Part shown: positions 55,194 to 64,000 of the stretch, piece by piece | Layout of the letters: each line of letters begins with the position of its first letter | Numbering within the stretch: the first letter of the stretch is position 1 | NCBI GenBank assembly: GCA_017442155.1 | Contig: JAFSAU010000015.1 | Location: 20,307 to 84,306 of the forward strand | From: Clostridia bacterium | GTDB taxonomy: Bacteria; Bacillota; Clostridia; UMGS1883; UMGS1540 | Reading direction: 5' to 3' | Length of the DNA: 64,000 nucleotides | The notes under the pieces: generated by a model | What the model was told of the DNA's origin: nothing | Databases searched by the model: none | What the model saw: the letters and a program-made list of their open reading frames with translations, nothing else | Program-made: the position numbers and the translations under genes

Positions 55194-55634
55194 ATGAAGC
55201 TGTACGAACTGAGTCCCGCACCGGGAAGCAAAACGGAAGGTAAGCGTAAAGGCAGAGGTGCAGGAACTGGTAACGGTAAAACAGCGGGCAGAGGTCATAA
55301 GGGCCAGAATGCCAGAAGCGGCGGCGGCGTACGTCCCGGCTTTGAAGGCGGTCAGATGCCTCTGTACAGACGTTTACCGAAAAGAGGCTTTACAAACATA
55401 TTTGCAAAGCAGTATGTTTCGATAAATGTTGCTGAACTGAATAAGTTTGAGGACGGTGCTGAGGTAACAGCTGCAGCACTGTGCGAAAAGAAAATTATCA
55501 GCAAGGCAAAGGATGGCGTTGTCATTCTGGGCCGTGGAGAACTCACAAAGAAGCTGACAGTAAAGGCAGCCCGGTTCTCCAAGTCTGCTGCAGAAAAGAT
55601 TGAGGCAGCAGGCGGAAAGGCAGAGGTGATTTAA
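55194..55634 (+). CDS. rplO: 50S ribosomal protein L15
   Basis: 146 residues; the Gly-rich basic N-terminus ([26 protein letters not shown]) is typical, and the C-terminal domain includes [28 protein letters not shown] precedes the ATG; the stop directly abuts secY. Confidence 0.97.
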   Translation: MKLYELSPAPGSKTEGKRKGRGAGTGNGKTAGRGHKGQNARSGGGVRPGFEGGQMPLYRRLPKRGFTNIFAKQYVSINVAELNKFEDGAEVTAAALCEKKIISKAKDGVVILGRGELTKKLTVKAARFSKSAAEKIEAAGGKAEVI

Positions 55635-56918
55635 GTGTTTAAGATTCTGAAGAATGCTTGGGCAATCCCTGAGCTCCGCAAGAAAATACTTTACACGTTA
55701 TTGCTTCTGGTCGTGTTCCGCTTCGGTTCCGTTATTACGGTGCCGTGGCTGGACAGTGCAACTTTGGCTTCCTGGGTGGACCAGGGCGGAAATACACTTT
55801 TCAGTATTATGGATATGTTTTCCGGCGGTGCATTCAGTCAGGCAACTATCTTTGCGATGGGTGTTTCGCCCTACATTAACTCTTCCATTATCATTCAGCT
55901 TCTGACCGTTGCCATCCCGGCTCTGGAAAGACTGAGCAAGGAAGGGGAAGAGGGCCGCAAGAAAATCAGCAAAATTACAAGATACGTCACCGTTGTACTG
56001 GCCTTTGTACAGGCAGCAGGTCTCTACATCGGTCTGAACAGCGCAAATGCAGTTTCCAACCCCGGTGCACTTACATTCTTTGTAATTGCACTGAGCTTCA
56101 CAGCCGGTACGGCATTCCTGATGTGGCTGGGTGAAGAAATCACGGAAAAGGGTATCGGCAACGGTATCTCCATGATTATTTTCGCCGGTATCGTTGCAGG
56201 AATTCCTACTATGGCGAAATCGGTATGGCAGACATTTGTGGGCGGTGGAAACAACTATCTGGCTGTAGCCATCATCCTGGTATGTGCAGTGCTGATTATA
56301 GGACTTGTTGTTCTGTTTAATAATGGTGAGCGCAGAATTCCGGTACAGTATGCAAAGCGCGTCGTCGGCAGAAAAATGTACGGCGGACAGAGCACGCATA
56401 TTCCGATTAAGGTCACGATGGCCGGTGTTATGCCAATCATCTTCGCCATGAGCCTTCTGGCGTTCCCGAGCACGGTTGTGTCTCTGGTTGCGCCGAATGC
56501 AACAGGTGGATTTGCCGGCTGGATTCTGAAATTCTTCAACCAGTCCAATCCTTGGTATGCGGTGATCTATTTCGTATTGATTGTAGGCTTTACCTACTTC
56601 TATACGTCCATTAGCTTCAGCCCCATCGAGGTGGCAAACAACATGAAGAAAAACGGCGGCTTTATCCCCGGCATCCGTCCGGGCAAGTCGACCAGCGATT
56701 TCATTGCAAAGGTACTTTCCCGCATTACGCTCGTTGGAGCGTTCTTCCTGGGTTTTATTGCAATTCTGCCCATCATTCTGGCACTTATTGATTCCCGGCT
56801 GTCCACCATCAGCATCGGCGGTACATCCCTTCTGATCGTTGTTGGTGTTGCACTGGAAACAGTAAAACAGATTGAATCTCAGATGCTGATGCGGCATTAC
56901 AAAGGTTTCTTAGAGTAA
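55635..56918 (+). CDS. secY: Preprotein translocase subunit SecY
   Basis: Central pore of the Sec machinery. 427 residues with ten membrane helices; GTG start immediately after rplO. Family segments are MFSGGAFSQATIFAMGVSPYINSSIIIQLLT near the plug, SKEGEEGRKKISKITRY, GIGNGISMIIFAGI and a C-terminal cytosolic loop with NGGFIPGIRPGKST. Start RBS AGAGGTGA lies inside the end of rplO. Confidence 0.98.
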   Translation: MFKILKNAWAIPELRKKILYTLLLLVVFRFGSVITVPWLDSATLASWVDQGGNTLFSIMDMFSGGAFSQATIFAMGVSPYINSSIIIQLLTVAIPALERLSKEGEEGRKKISKITRYVTVVLAFVQAAGLYIGLNSANAVSNPGALTFFVIALSFTAGTAFLMWLGEEITEKGIGNGISMIIFAGIVAGIPTMAKSVWQTFVGGGNNYLAVAIILVCAVLIIGLVVLFNNGERRIPVQYAKRVVGRKMYGGQSTHIPIKVTMAGVMPIIFAMSLLAFPSTVVSLVAPNATGGFAGWILKFFNQSNPWYAVIYFVLIVGFTYFYTSISFSPIEVANNMKKNGGFIPGIRPGKSTSDFIAKVLSRITLVGAFFLGFIAILPIILALIDSRLSTISIGGTSLLIVVGVALETVKQIESQMLMRHYKGFLE

Positions 56919-56933
56919 TAGGAAGTGAATACA

Positions 56934-57569
56934 ATGAAAATCATTTTATTAGGTCCGCCGGGAGCCGGTAAGGGTACACAGGCGGAGCTTCTGGCAGAGC
57001 GGTACGGCATTCCCACCATCTCCACGGGTAATATGATTCGTGCAGAGGTGCGGGAGGGCACCCCGCTGGGACAGAAGACAAAACAGTATATCGACGAAGG
57101 ACAGCTGGTGCCGGATGAAATTATTATGGCGATTGTCGAGAGCAGACTGGCGAAGCCGGACTGTGAAGGCGGCTTTATTTTAGACGGGATCCCGCGGACA
57201 ATTCCCCAGGCACAGGCCCTGGACGAAATGGACTTGGGCGACTATGTTGTTTTGAATATTTCGGTAGCCGATGAGGAAATTCTGAATCGCTTGGGTGGCA
57301 GAAGAGTTTGCGGTAAATGTGGCGCAACGTACCATGTCACTTTCAACCCGCCGAAGACGGAGGGAGTGTGCAACACCTGTGGTGATGCACTGATTATCCG
57401 TCCGGACGACGCGAAGGAAACAATTCAGAAACGACTCGAGGTCTATCACGCACAGACTGAGCCGCTGGTGTCTTATTACGAAAAGGCCGGAAAGCTTATC
57501 AATATTTTAAGCGAAGGCAGCGTCGAAGAGACAACAGCAGCGATACAGACAGCACTTGAGGTGAAATAA
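56934..57569 (+). CDS. adk: Adenylate kinase
   Basis: 211 residues. Walker A GPPGAGKGTQ (7-16), the NMP-binding and LID regions, and a zinc-binding LID with CGKC and CNTC pairs (R-VCGKCGATYH and VCNTCGDAL), the Firmicutes form. The frame opens at 56925, but GGAAGTG fits the ATG at 56934. It overlaps map by one base (TAATG). Confidence 0.97.
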   Translation: MKIILLGPPGAGKGTQAELLAERYGIPTISTGNMIRAEVREGTPLGQKTKQYIDEGQLVPDEIIMAIVESRLAKPDCEGGFILDGIPRTIPQAQALDEMDLGDYVVLNISVADEEILNRLGGRRVCGKCGATYHVTFNPPKTEGVCNTCGDALIIRPDDAKETIQKRLEVYHAQTEPLVSYYEKAGKLINILSEGSVEETTAAIQTALEVK

Positions 57570-58333
57570 TGATTTGGGTAAAGGACAGTCATGAGATTGA
57601 CGCTATGCGTCAAAGCGGCCGCCTGACAGACGCGCTTTTGTCGTATCTTGAAAGGCAGATTGAGCCGGGCATTTCCACGCTGGAGCTGGATGAGATGGCT
57701 GAACGCTATATCAACAAAAACGGCGGGAGGGCTGCCTTTAAAAACTACAGGGGATTCCCCAAATCCATTTGTACTTCTGTGAATTCTGTCGTCGTACATG
57801 GCATACCCGGGAACAGGGTTTTGTACGAGGGGGATATTATCAGCATTGATGTCGGTATTTGTCTTGACGGATACTACAGCGATGCTGCCCGTACCTTCCC
57901 GGTCGGGAAAATCAGCGAGACCGCGCAAAAGCTGATTGATACGGCCGAGGCGTGCTTCTTTGCAGGACTCAGCAAAGCTTTAGACGGAAATCGTATAGGT
58001 GACATTTCCGCCGCCGTTCAAAGCGTGGCTGAAGCAGAGAATTACGGCGTGGTGCGGGAACTTGTGGGGCACGGTGTCGGCCGGGAACTGCATGAGGATC
58101 CGGACGTTCCGAATTTCGGGACAGCCGGTCGCGGCGTCCGATTGCGCAAAGGCATGACACTGGCCATTGAACCCATGATATGCGCCGGTTCCCGAAGGGT
58201 AGAGGTCCTGGACGACGGCTGGACTATTCAAACATGTGACGGCTCCCTTGCCGCACATTACGAGAACACTGTGGCCATAACCGATGACGAGGCTGAGATT
58301 TTGACAATCAGCCCCAGAAAACGCAAGAGGTGA
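57569..58333 (+). CDS. map: Methionine aminopeptidase, type I
   Basis: 254 residues. The metal ligands are Asp in ISIDVGICLDGYYSDAARTF (two), His in VGHGVGRELHEDP, and Glu in LAIEPMI and YENTVAITDD. The type I form lacks the type II insertion. It cleaves initiator methionine from nascent proteins, fitting its site in this operon. Confidence 0.96.
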   Translation: MIWVKDSHEIDAMRQSGRLTDALLSYLERQIEPGISTLELDEMAERYINKNGGRAAFKNYRGFPKSICTSVNSVVVHGIPGNRVLYEGDIISIDVGICLDGYYSDAARTFPVGKISETAQKLIDTAEACFFAGLSKALDGNRIGDISAAVQSVAEAENYGVVRELVGHGVGRELHEDPDVPNFGTAGRGVRLRKGMTLAIEPMICAGSRRVEVLDDGWTIQTCDGSLAAHYENTVAITDDEAEILTISPRKRKR

Positions 58334-58339
58334 TTTGTT

Positions 58340-58618
58340 TTGGATATTGACGCGGGCAGTTTAGTCTATTCAATTGCCGGCCGAGATAAAGGCGGAGTGT
58401 TTGTGGTTATGCATCTGGAGGGCATATATGGCTATCTGGCTGACGGGAAAACACGCAAAGCGGATACCCCGAAGAAAAAGAAGCTGAAGCATATGAAATC
58501 CATAGGATATACTGCAAGTGCCCTGCAGAACAAAATTGCACTCGGGGAACGCCCCACCAATTCGGAGATCCGAAGGGCGATAGCGGCGTATCACGAGGAG
58601 AACAATCAGTCGAGCTGA
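58340..58618 (+). CDS. KOW-domain RNA-binding protein (L14e/L19e-like)
   Basis: 92 residues from a TTG start; AGGTGA lies upstream. [47 protein letters not shown] is a KOW-type fold as in ribosomal protein L14E-like Firmicutes genes found between map and infA. A ribosomal or rRNA-binding role is inferred from this position. The function is uncharacterised. Confidence 0.85.
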   Translation: MDIDAGSLVYSIAGRDKGGVFVVMHLEGIYGYLADGKTRKADTPKKKKLKHMKSIGYTASALQNKIALGERPTNSEIRRAIAAYHEENNQSS

Positions 58619-58634
58619 GAAGGAGGTAACTACC

Positions 58635-58983
<349 letters not shown>

Positions 58984-59001
58984 AAAATAGGAGGTGTAAG
59001 C

Positions 59002-59370
59002 ATGGCCAGAATTGCCGGTGTTGACTTGCCGAGAGAAAAGAGAGTGGAGATAGGACTCACCTACATTTTCGGTATCGGCAGAACAAGTGCAGTGAAAATC
59101 CTGGAGGAAACAGGCATCAATCCTGATACACGCGTCAAAGACCTGACCGAAGAAGAGGTCATTAAACTCAGAGACATTATAGATAAAAACTATAAGGTTG
59201 AGGGTGACCTCCGCCGCAGCGTCGCGCTTGACATTAAGCGTTTGGTAGAAATCGGATGCTATCGGGGAACAAGACACAGAAAAGGTCTGCCCGTTCGCGG
59301 ACAGAGAACAAAGACAAACGCGCGCACACGCAAAGGACCCAAGCGCACAATCGCAAACAAGAAGAAGTAG
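59002..59370 (+). CDS. rpsM: 30S ribosomal protein S13
   Basis: 122 residues; in the 30S head with contacts to the 50[30 protein letters not shown] and [26 protein letters not shown] are signatures. AGGAGG precedes the ATG. Confidence 0.98.
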   Translation: MARIAGVDLPREKRVEIGLTYIFGIGRTSAVKILEETGINPDTRVKDLTEEEVIKLRDIIDKNYKVEGDLRRSVALDIKRLVEIGCYRGTRHRKGLPVRGQRTKTNARTRKGPKRTIANKKK

Positions 59371-59383
59371 GAGGTAAGGTCAA

Positions 59384-59782
59384 ATGGCGAAAACAGCTGT
59401 AAAGAGAACGACCAGAAAACGGCGTGAACGTAAAAATATTGAACGCGGTGCCGCACATATCCGTTCCACTTTCAATAATACGATTGTAACCATCACGGAT
59501 ACAGCAGGCAATGCTCTTTCCTGGGCAAGTGCCGGTGGTCTCGGATTCCGTGGCTCCAGAAAGAGCACTCCCTTCGCTGCACAGACAGCTGCGGAGACAG
59601 CCGCAAAGGCTGCTATGGAGCACGGTCTTAAAACCGTCGAGGTCTATGTAAAAGGCCCCGGCGCGGGACGTGAGGCTGCTATTCGTGCGCTGCAGGCGGC
59701 AGGGCTTGAGGTCAGCATGATTAAGGACGTCACACCCATTCCCCACAACGGATGCCGTCCGCCTAAGCGTAGAAGAGTTTGA
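59384..59782 (+). CDS. rpsK: 30S ribosomal protein S11
   Basis: 132 residues; platform protein near the mRNA exit. [27 protein letters not shown] and [20 protein letters not shown] are typical. GGAGGTAAGGTC lies upstream. Confidence 0.98.
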   Translation: MAKTAVKRTTRKRRERKNIERGAAHIRSTFNNTIVTITDTAGNALSWASAGGLGFRGSRKSTPFAAQTAAETAAKAAMEHGLKTVEVYVKGPGAGREAAIRALQAAGLEVSMIKDVTPIPHNGCRPPKRRRV

Positions 59783-59814
59783 TTCAAATTTTTGAAAGAT
59801 AGGAGGAGAAACAA

Positions 59815-60408
59815 ATGGCAAGAAATATGCAGCCTATACTGAAAAGATGCAGAACGTTAGGCATTGAGCCTTCTGTAATGGGTATCCATAAGACTTCAAA
59901 CAGAAATCCGAAGCCCATGAAGAGAAAGCAGAGTGAATATGGTCGCCAGCTGACAGAAAAGCAGAAGGTAAAATTCATTTACGGTATGCTGGAAAAGCAG
60001 TTCAGAAAGTATTATGAAATTGCAGTTAAAATGCCCGGCATTACCGGTGAAAACCTGCTGACACTTCTGGAGTCCAGACTGGATAACGTAGTGTTCAGAC
60101 TTTGCTTTGCCAACACAAGAAGAGAATCCCGCCAGATGGTAAACCATGGTCACATTCTTGTAAACGGCAAGCGGGTAGACATTCCTTCTTACAGAGTAAA
60201 GGAAGGCGATGTCATTTCCATCGCTGAAAAGAGCAAAGGTATGGCAGGTATCAAAAATATTCTGGAGAAGACGGAAGGCCGCGTAACACCGAAGTGGCTG
60301 GAGCTTGACCGTGAGAATGCCACCGGCAAGGTTATTACCCTTGCTAAGCGCGACGATATTGACTTCGAAGTCCAGGAAACGCTTATCGTCGAGTTGTACT
60401 CGAAATAA
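59815..60408 (+). CDS. rpsD: 30S ribosomal protein S4
   Basis: 197 residues. It carries the S4 RNA-binding domain (LESRLDNVVFRLCFANTRRESRQMVNHGHILVNG). In many bacteria S4 also represses the alpha operon; no such leader was sought. AGGAGG precedes the ATG. It lacks the N-terminal Cys cluster of some S4 paralogs. Confidence 0.97.
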   Translation: MARNMQPILKRCRTLGIEPSVMGIHKTSNRNPKPMKRKQSEYGRQLTEKQKVKFIYGMLEKQFRKYYEIAVKMPGITGENLLTLLESRLDNVVFRLCFANTRRESRQMVNHGHILVNGKRVDIPSYRVKEGDVISIAEKSKGMAGIKNILEKTEGRVTPKWLELDRENATGKVITLAKRDDIDFEVQETLIVELYSK

Positions 60409-60455
60409 GCGTAGCCCTCGCAATTTAAAACAAATTCAGAAGGGGGTACTTTATA

Positions 60456-61406
60456 ATGATAGAAATCGAGAAGCCGAGAGTGGACTGTATTGGCTCTGCG
60501 GAAGACAAATATTACGGCAAGTATGTTCTGGAACCGCTGGAAAGAGGCTACGGTACAACCCTCGGAAACTCTCTGCGCAGGATTATGCTGTCCTCTCTGC
60601 CCGGCGCAGCTGTTACATCTATCAAAATTGACGGTGTGCTGCATGAATTTTCCAGCATTACGGGCGTAAAGGAAGATGTGACAGAGATTGTACTGAACAT
60701 TAAACAGCTGATTGTGAAGCTTCACTCCGATGGACCGGAAACGGTTTACATTGATGCTAAGGGGCCCTGCGAAGTTACGGCAGGCGATATTAAGGCGGAT
60801 GCGAATGTGGAAATATTTAATCCCGACCTGCATATTGCAACCCTGAACGAAGATGCAAAACTGTACATGGAAATTACAATCAACAAGGGAAGAGGCTACG
60901 TATCTGCTGAGCGCAACAAGCAAATCAGTCAGCCGGTGATTGGACTTATTCCGGTGGACTCGATTTATACGCCTGTACCCAAGGTGAATTTCACGGTGGA
61001 AAACACCCGCGTAGGACAGGTGACGGACTACGATAAGCTTACGCTTGAAATTTGGACAAACGGAACGCTGACGCCGAATGAAGCAGTTTCCTTAGGTGCC
61101 AAGATTTTCAATGAGCATCTGAATCTTCTGATTGACCTGGCAGACGGTATGCACGATGTTTCCATTATGGTGGAAAAGGAAGAAAAGAAGAAAGAAAAAG
61201 TGCTTGAAATGACAATTGAAGAACTGGATCTGTCGGTCCGTTCCTACAATTGCCTGAAGCGCGCAGGTATCAACAATGTAGAAGACCTGATTCAGAAGAC
61301 GGAAGAGGATATGATGAATGTCAGAAACCTCGGCCGCAAGTCTTTGGAAGAGGTTATCAATAAGCTACTGAGCCTGGGCCTGACTCTGGCACCGGTTGAG
61401 GATTAA
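60456..61406 (+). CDS. rpoA: RNA polymerase alpha subunit
   Basis: 316 residues. The N-terminal assembly domain contains [31 protein letters not shown] and the C-terminal DNA-binding domain [39 protein letters not shown]. Both are intact. AGAAGGGGG precedes the ATG. Confidence 0.98.
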   Translation: MIEIEKPRVDCIGSAEDKYYGKYVLEPLERGYGTTLGNSLRRIMLSSLPGAAVTSIKIDGVLHEFSSITGVKEDVTEIVLNIKQLIVKLHSDGPETVYIDAKGPCEVTAGDIKADANVEIFNPDLHIATLNEDAKLYMEITINKGRGYVSAERNKQISQPVIGLIPVDSIYTPVPKVNFTVENTRVGQVTDYDKLTLEIWTNGTLTPNEAVSLGAKIFNEHLNLLIDLADGMHDVSIMVEKEEKKKEKVLEMTIEELDLSVRSYNCLKRAGINNVEDLIQKTEEDMMNVRNLGRKSLEEVINKLLSLGLTLAPVED

Positions 61407-61447
61407 ACGGCAAAAGCAACCAAGTTTTGCGAAAGGAGAGTTTCAGT

Positions 61448-61780
61448 ATGAGAAAGTTAGGAAGACCGACTGATCACCGTCGGGCAATGCTGAGAGGCAT
61501 GGTAACGGCTTTTCTGGAAAACGGTAAGCTGATGACAACAGAGACACGGGCAAAGGAAATCCGCCCCCTCGTTGAAAAAATGATTACGCTCGGCAAGCAG
61601 AACACACTGCATGCAAGACGGCAGGTCATGAGCTACGTTACAAAGAAGGACGTATCCTATAAAGTATTTGCGGAAATCGCACCGAAATATGCAGAAAGAA
61701 ACGGCGGCTACACCAGAATTATCAAGGCCGGTGTAAGACGCGGTGATGCTGCACCTATGGCGATTATCGAACTCGTATAA
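61448..61780 (+). CDS. rplQ: 50S ribosomal protein L17
   Basis: 110 residues, [21 protein letters not shown] at the start and [27 protein letters not shown] at the end. The frame opens at 61427 but GAAAGGAGAG fixes the ATG at 61448. Last gene of the operon. Confidence 0.98.
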   Translation: MRKLGRPTDHRRAMLRGMVTAFLENGKLMTTETRAKEIRPLVEKMITLGKQNTLHARRQVMSYVTKKDVSYKVFAEIAPKYAERNGGYTRIIKAGVRRGDAAPMAIIELV

Positions 61781-61793
61781 ATTACGTCTTATG

Positions 61794-61831
61794 AAACCAC
61801 CCTGAAGGAATTCCTTCAGGGTGGTTTTTTT
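61794..61831 (+). terminator. Terminator of the ribosomal superoperon
   Basis: A perfect 17-base inverted repeat (AAACCACCCTGAAGGAA with its complement) whose right arm continues into a T-run. The 116-base gap also separates convergent transcription with the serine hydrolase. Confidence 0.92.
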
Positions 61832-61896
61832 ACGCAAAAAAGTATTAACACGTTGTAGATGCATATATTTTTCAGGAAAGCATTTTTACACCTGTC

Positions 61897-63399
61897 TCAT
61901 ACAGCGGATAATTCTGTGGTCTCGCCACCGGCTCGGCCAATATAATCCTGCAAAAAGCCTTCGGCTACTTTCATGGAAATGATACCAATCTGATTCCCTT
62001 TAAAGCCAAAGGTCATGCCGAGATTTCCAAAGTAGTCATCCACGATGTTGACCCGAAGCCGGAGCTGATGTGCTGTCGGCCATGTGGCGACGGACAGACA
62101 TCGGTATCCGGAGCCGCGGGGAGTGCCGATGGTGTCGCCGCTGTAATGGGATTCCGGGAAAACACCCTCCACATATTCGCCGAGACCGAAGTGTATTTCC
62201 TTTTTGCCTCGTTCATTTTCGTAGTGAAGAGTACCACGATTACCTTCAAACGTAAAGCAAACAGTCTTGAATCCCATCGGATTATCCTGTAATGTATAGG
62301 TGACACCGTTTATTTTTTCCTGCATGGGACTGTGGGTATCACCCTCCGGTTTGTAAAGTGTAAGGGTGGAAAGCGTTTCCTCAAGTGCAGCGTGTGCTGC
62401 GGGATTTGCAGGCAGAGACACGTCGGAAGCAGTAGCGGCAATCCGGTTATACATAGAAGAAACGATGCTGTATCCTGCATGGGCCACACCTTGTGTATCT
62501 GCGGTACATACAATCAGCAGGTCTTTCTCAGGCAGGCAGTAGGCGAGCTGTGAGCCCATGCCGGAAAAAAGGAACCCGTTTCCGATTGTACGCCAGACTT
62601 GATAGCCGTAACCACTCATCCGGTACTCCCCGCCGCAGCCGAACATGTCGGTTTCTACCTGGCGGGAGGTGGCGGCTTTTACATATTCTTCGGACATATA
62701 CTGTTTTCCGTTCACGTTGCCTCCGCGAAGGAGAATAAATGCATAGGTGGCGAAATCCAGTGGTGTACAGATGACACCGCTTCCGGCCCAGGAATACCCG
62801 TCCGGTGATTTGACACACCAGGCATCCTCAGAAAAACCAAGCTCACGGAGCATTTTGTCCTTCATATATTCCAGCATCGGCTTGCCTGCAAGCCGTTCTG
62901 CAATAACATTCAGGATATAGGAAGAAGAAGTGTCATATTGAAATGTGGTGCCGGCAGGACGGTTTGGCTCCGTGCGGAAAAAGGATTCCACCCAGTGCGT
63001 TGCATTCCGGCTGTCTCCGGAAAGGGAGTAGGTGGTGACATGCGGAGAGGACATGGTTAAAAGGTCGCGTATTGTAGCGTCCTTTATGTACGGGTGCAGC
63101 TCATCAGCCGGAAATTCGGGGAAAAAGGTATGCACCTTGTCGTCAAGGGAAAGCTTGCCCTCGTCATACAGAAGGCCAATGGCACCGGCAGCAAAGGTTT
63201 TGCTGGAGGAATACAACCGATGTTTTGTGTCGCGGGTAAAGGGGGCATAGTAGCCCTCAGCGGCCAGCTTGCCGTGCCGGATGACCAGGAGACTGTGCAT
63301 ATACAGCCCGTCGTTCGCAAAGTCCTGAATCAGGGCACTGATGTTTTCAGAGGAAATGCCCACTTCCTCCGGGGTGGTTTTGGGGAAAAGCGTGCGCAT
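61897..63399 (-). CDS. Serine hydrolase, beta-lactamase (class C/PBP4*) family
   Basis: 500 residues. The SxxK catalytic motif lies at Ser64-Lys67 in YSSSKTFAAG; the Tyr motif is FQYDTSSSY near residue 155, and a third region SWAGSG follows. The C-terminal third (ITYTLQDNPMGFKTVCF; CLSVATWPTAHQLRLRV) is beta-rich. No signal peptide is visible, so a cytoplasmic esterase or peptidase is more likely than penicillin resistance. The frame opens at 63474, but GGAGG fits the ATG at 63399. Confidence 0.85.
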   Translation of the reverse strand: MRTLFPKTTPEEVGISSENISALIQDFANDGLYMHSLLVIRHGKLAAEGYYAPFTRDTKHRLYSSSKTFAAGAIGLLYDEGKLSLDDKVHTFFPEFPADELHPYIKDATIRDLLTMSSPHVTTYSLSGDSRNATHWVESFFRTEPNRPAGTTFQYDTSSSYILNVIAERLAGKPMLEYMKDKMLRELGFSEDAWCVKSPDGYSWAGSGVICTPLDFATYAFILLRGGNVNGKQYMSEEYVKAATSRQVETDMFGCGGEYRMSGYGYQVWRTIGNGFLFSGMGSQLAYCLPEKDLLIVCTADTQGVAHAGYSIVSSMYNRIAATASDVSLPANPAAHAALEETLSTLTLYKPEGDTHSPMQEKINGVTYTLQDNPMGFKTVCFTFEGNRGTLHYENERGKKEIHFGLGEYVEGVFPESHYSGDTIGTPRGSGYRCLSVATWPTAHQLRLRVNIVDDYFGNLGMTFGFKGNQIGIISMKVAEGFLQDYIGRAGGETTELSAV

Positions 63400-63427
63400 A
63401 AAAAAAGTACCTCCATTGTAGTATAGA

Positions 63428-63955
63428 TTAATACGTTTTGCAGTTTCGTATAGCACGAAAGGCAGTTTCTTCACCGTCTTCCGCCAGAAGAATCAGCCAC
63501 TCCTCCAGAAGCTTTGCTGTTTCCGGATGAATCGCCCGGTTAGCTTTGCCGCGGATAAAATAATCAAGGGGATGGGCAGACGTGTAGTTTGCACCCTGAT
63601 AAATCTTGCTGGCGGCCACGCGGTCACAGAACATTTCTTTAACAAAAATCAGCGGCATTTTCACCGGAGACATCAGCCGCGTTACCCGGTCATAATCCGT
63701 CCAGTATTCAAAGTGATGACGGTTACGGCCCTTGTGGTGAATCCAGGCCCTGGAAAAGCCGTAGGCCTCCCGTTCTCCTTCGTTGGGACTTTTGTTTCCT
63801 TTGTAATACTTTACCCCGGCACAAAATTCCGTGGGGCTGTATTTGGAAAGGTCGTGCAAAAGCCCACGCCAGAGAATCCCGGCGTGAAAGCAGTGACGAA
63901 TTACAGCGTGGCGATGCCGGGTCACTGTGGAAAAATGCTTCCATAAATTGCTCAT
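63428..63955 (-). CDS. DUF5662 family protein
   Basis: 175 residues matching DUF5662: HCFHAGILWRGLLHDLSKYSPTEFCAGVKYYKG, then HHKGRNRHHFEYWTD and IRGKANRAIHPETAKLLEEWL. The His/Asp-rich pattern (HDLSK; HHKGRNRHH) resembles HD-type metal sites, so phosphohydrolase activity is possible but unproven. AAGGAG precedes the ATG. It may share a transcript with the serine hydrolase after a 28-base gap. Confidence 0.8.
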   Translation of the reverse strand: MSNLWKHFSTVTRHRHAVIRHCFHAGILWRGLLHDLSKYSPTEFCAGVKYYKGNKSPNEGEREAYGFSRAWIHHKGRNRHHFEYWTDYDRVTRLMSPVKMPLIFVKEMFCDRVAASKIYQGANYTSAHPLDYFIRGKANRAIHPETAKLLEEWLILLAEDGEETAFRAIRNCKTY

Positions 63956-63980
63956 AGGTAATCTCCTTGTACAGAAGGGG

Positions 63981-64000
63981 CACTTCAGGTACCTGAAGTG
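63981..64000. repeat. Perfect 20-bp palindrome at the window edge
   Basis: CACTTCAGGT followed by its exact complement. It lies upstream of the DUF5662 gene, about 25 bases before its start; it may be an operator or one arm of a hairpin that continues past the window. Confidence 0.5.

Noticed and set aside
55698..56897. 399-residue open frame on the minus strand
   Set aside because: Antisense shadow of secY, rich in Cys, His and Asn as shadows of hydrophobic genes are.

Overview
The window reads as a chromosomal segment of a Clostridia-type Bacillota (Firmicutes), most likely an endospore-forming or formerly spore-forming anaerobe. The evidence is a complete Firmicutes-order S10-spc-alpha ribosomal superoperon, a type Z (zinc) S14, an yqfC-yqfD-phoH-pgpH-ybeY cluster, a YlbJ-like membrane protein, a CwlD-type amidase, a Noc/ParB protein directly after mnmG-rsmG, and cdaA-cdaR. 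Ribosome binding sites are strong (AGGAGG type) and many promoters match the sigma-A consensus with 16-18 bp spacers. No rRNA, CRISPR array, transposase, integrase or phage gene was recognised. One tRNA (Leu, UAA) is present.

Layout. 1-10.9 kb (+): an amino-acid and RNA-modification operon: end of an ACT protein, hom, lysC, rlmB, an ApgM-type protein that is probably the homoserine kinase, a PfoR-type EIIC membrane protein, dus, an SDR, mnmG, rsmG, then noc. 10.9-15.3 kb (-): small envelope and hypothetical genes (DUF2508, amidase, ComEA-like, DUF1846, a P-loop protein with an Asp23-like tail, and an unknown partner). 15.5-17.3 kb (+): the c-di-AMP synthase pair cdaA-cdaR, closed by a strong terminator. 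17.3-22.3 kb (-): thioesterase, MBL hydrolase, a noncoding hairpin repeat, a three-gene operon (AAC(3)-like, TIM-barrel, cyclase) and a GH1 glucosidase.

22.3-24.7 kb is a visibly AT-richer patch holding a divergent pair: an FAD oxidoreductase and a PocR-AraC regulator. A truncated reading frame with a strong RBS sits at one edge, which suggests acquired DNA. 24.8-28.2 kb (+): cysE, a CPA2 antiporter and a CLC transporter of the GREG type. 28.3-35.7 kb (+): a run of seven same-strand genes (ART-like small protein, second AAC(3)-like protein, NlpC/P60-like protein, HAD, NodB deacetylase, MATE exporter, GHL6-type glycosidase) ending at a bidirectional terminator. This is the best candidate for an undescribed accessory pathway. 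35.8-39.4 kb (-): tRNA-Leu, a stalk-domain exported protein, a GH32-like protein that has lost all three catalytic residues, and the YlbJ-like protein.

39.4-45.9 kb (+): yqfC-yqfD-phoH-pgpH-ybeY, a structured RNA or terminator region, and a YabE-like cell-wall protein with its own promoter. 46.2-61.8 kb (+): promoter, roughly 290-nt leader, and rpsJ to rplQ including secY, adk, map, a KOW protein, infA, rpmJ and rpoA, ended by a perfect palindromic terminator. 61.9-64.0 kb (-): a serine beta-lactamase-like hydrolase and a DUF5662 protein.

Coordinates and translations come from reading the sequence. Family names rest on recalled motifs, not on a search, so functions of the accessory genes are inference.
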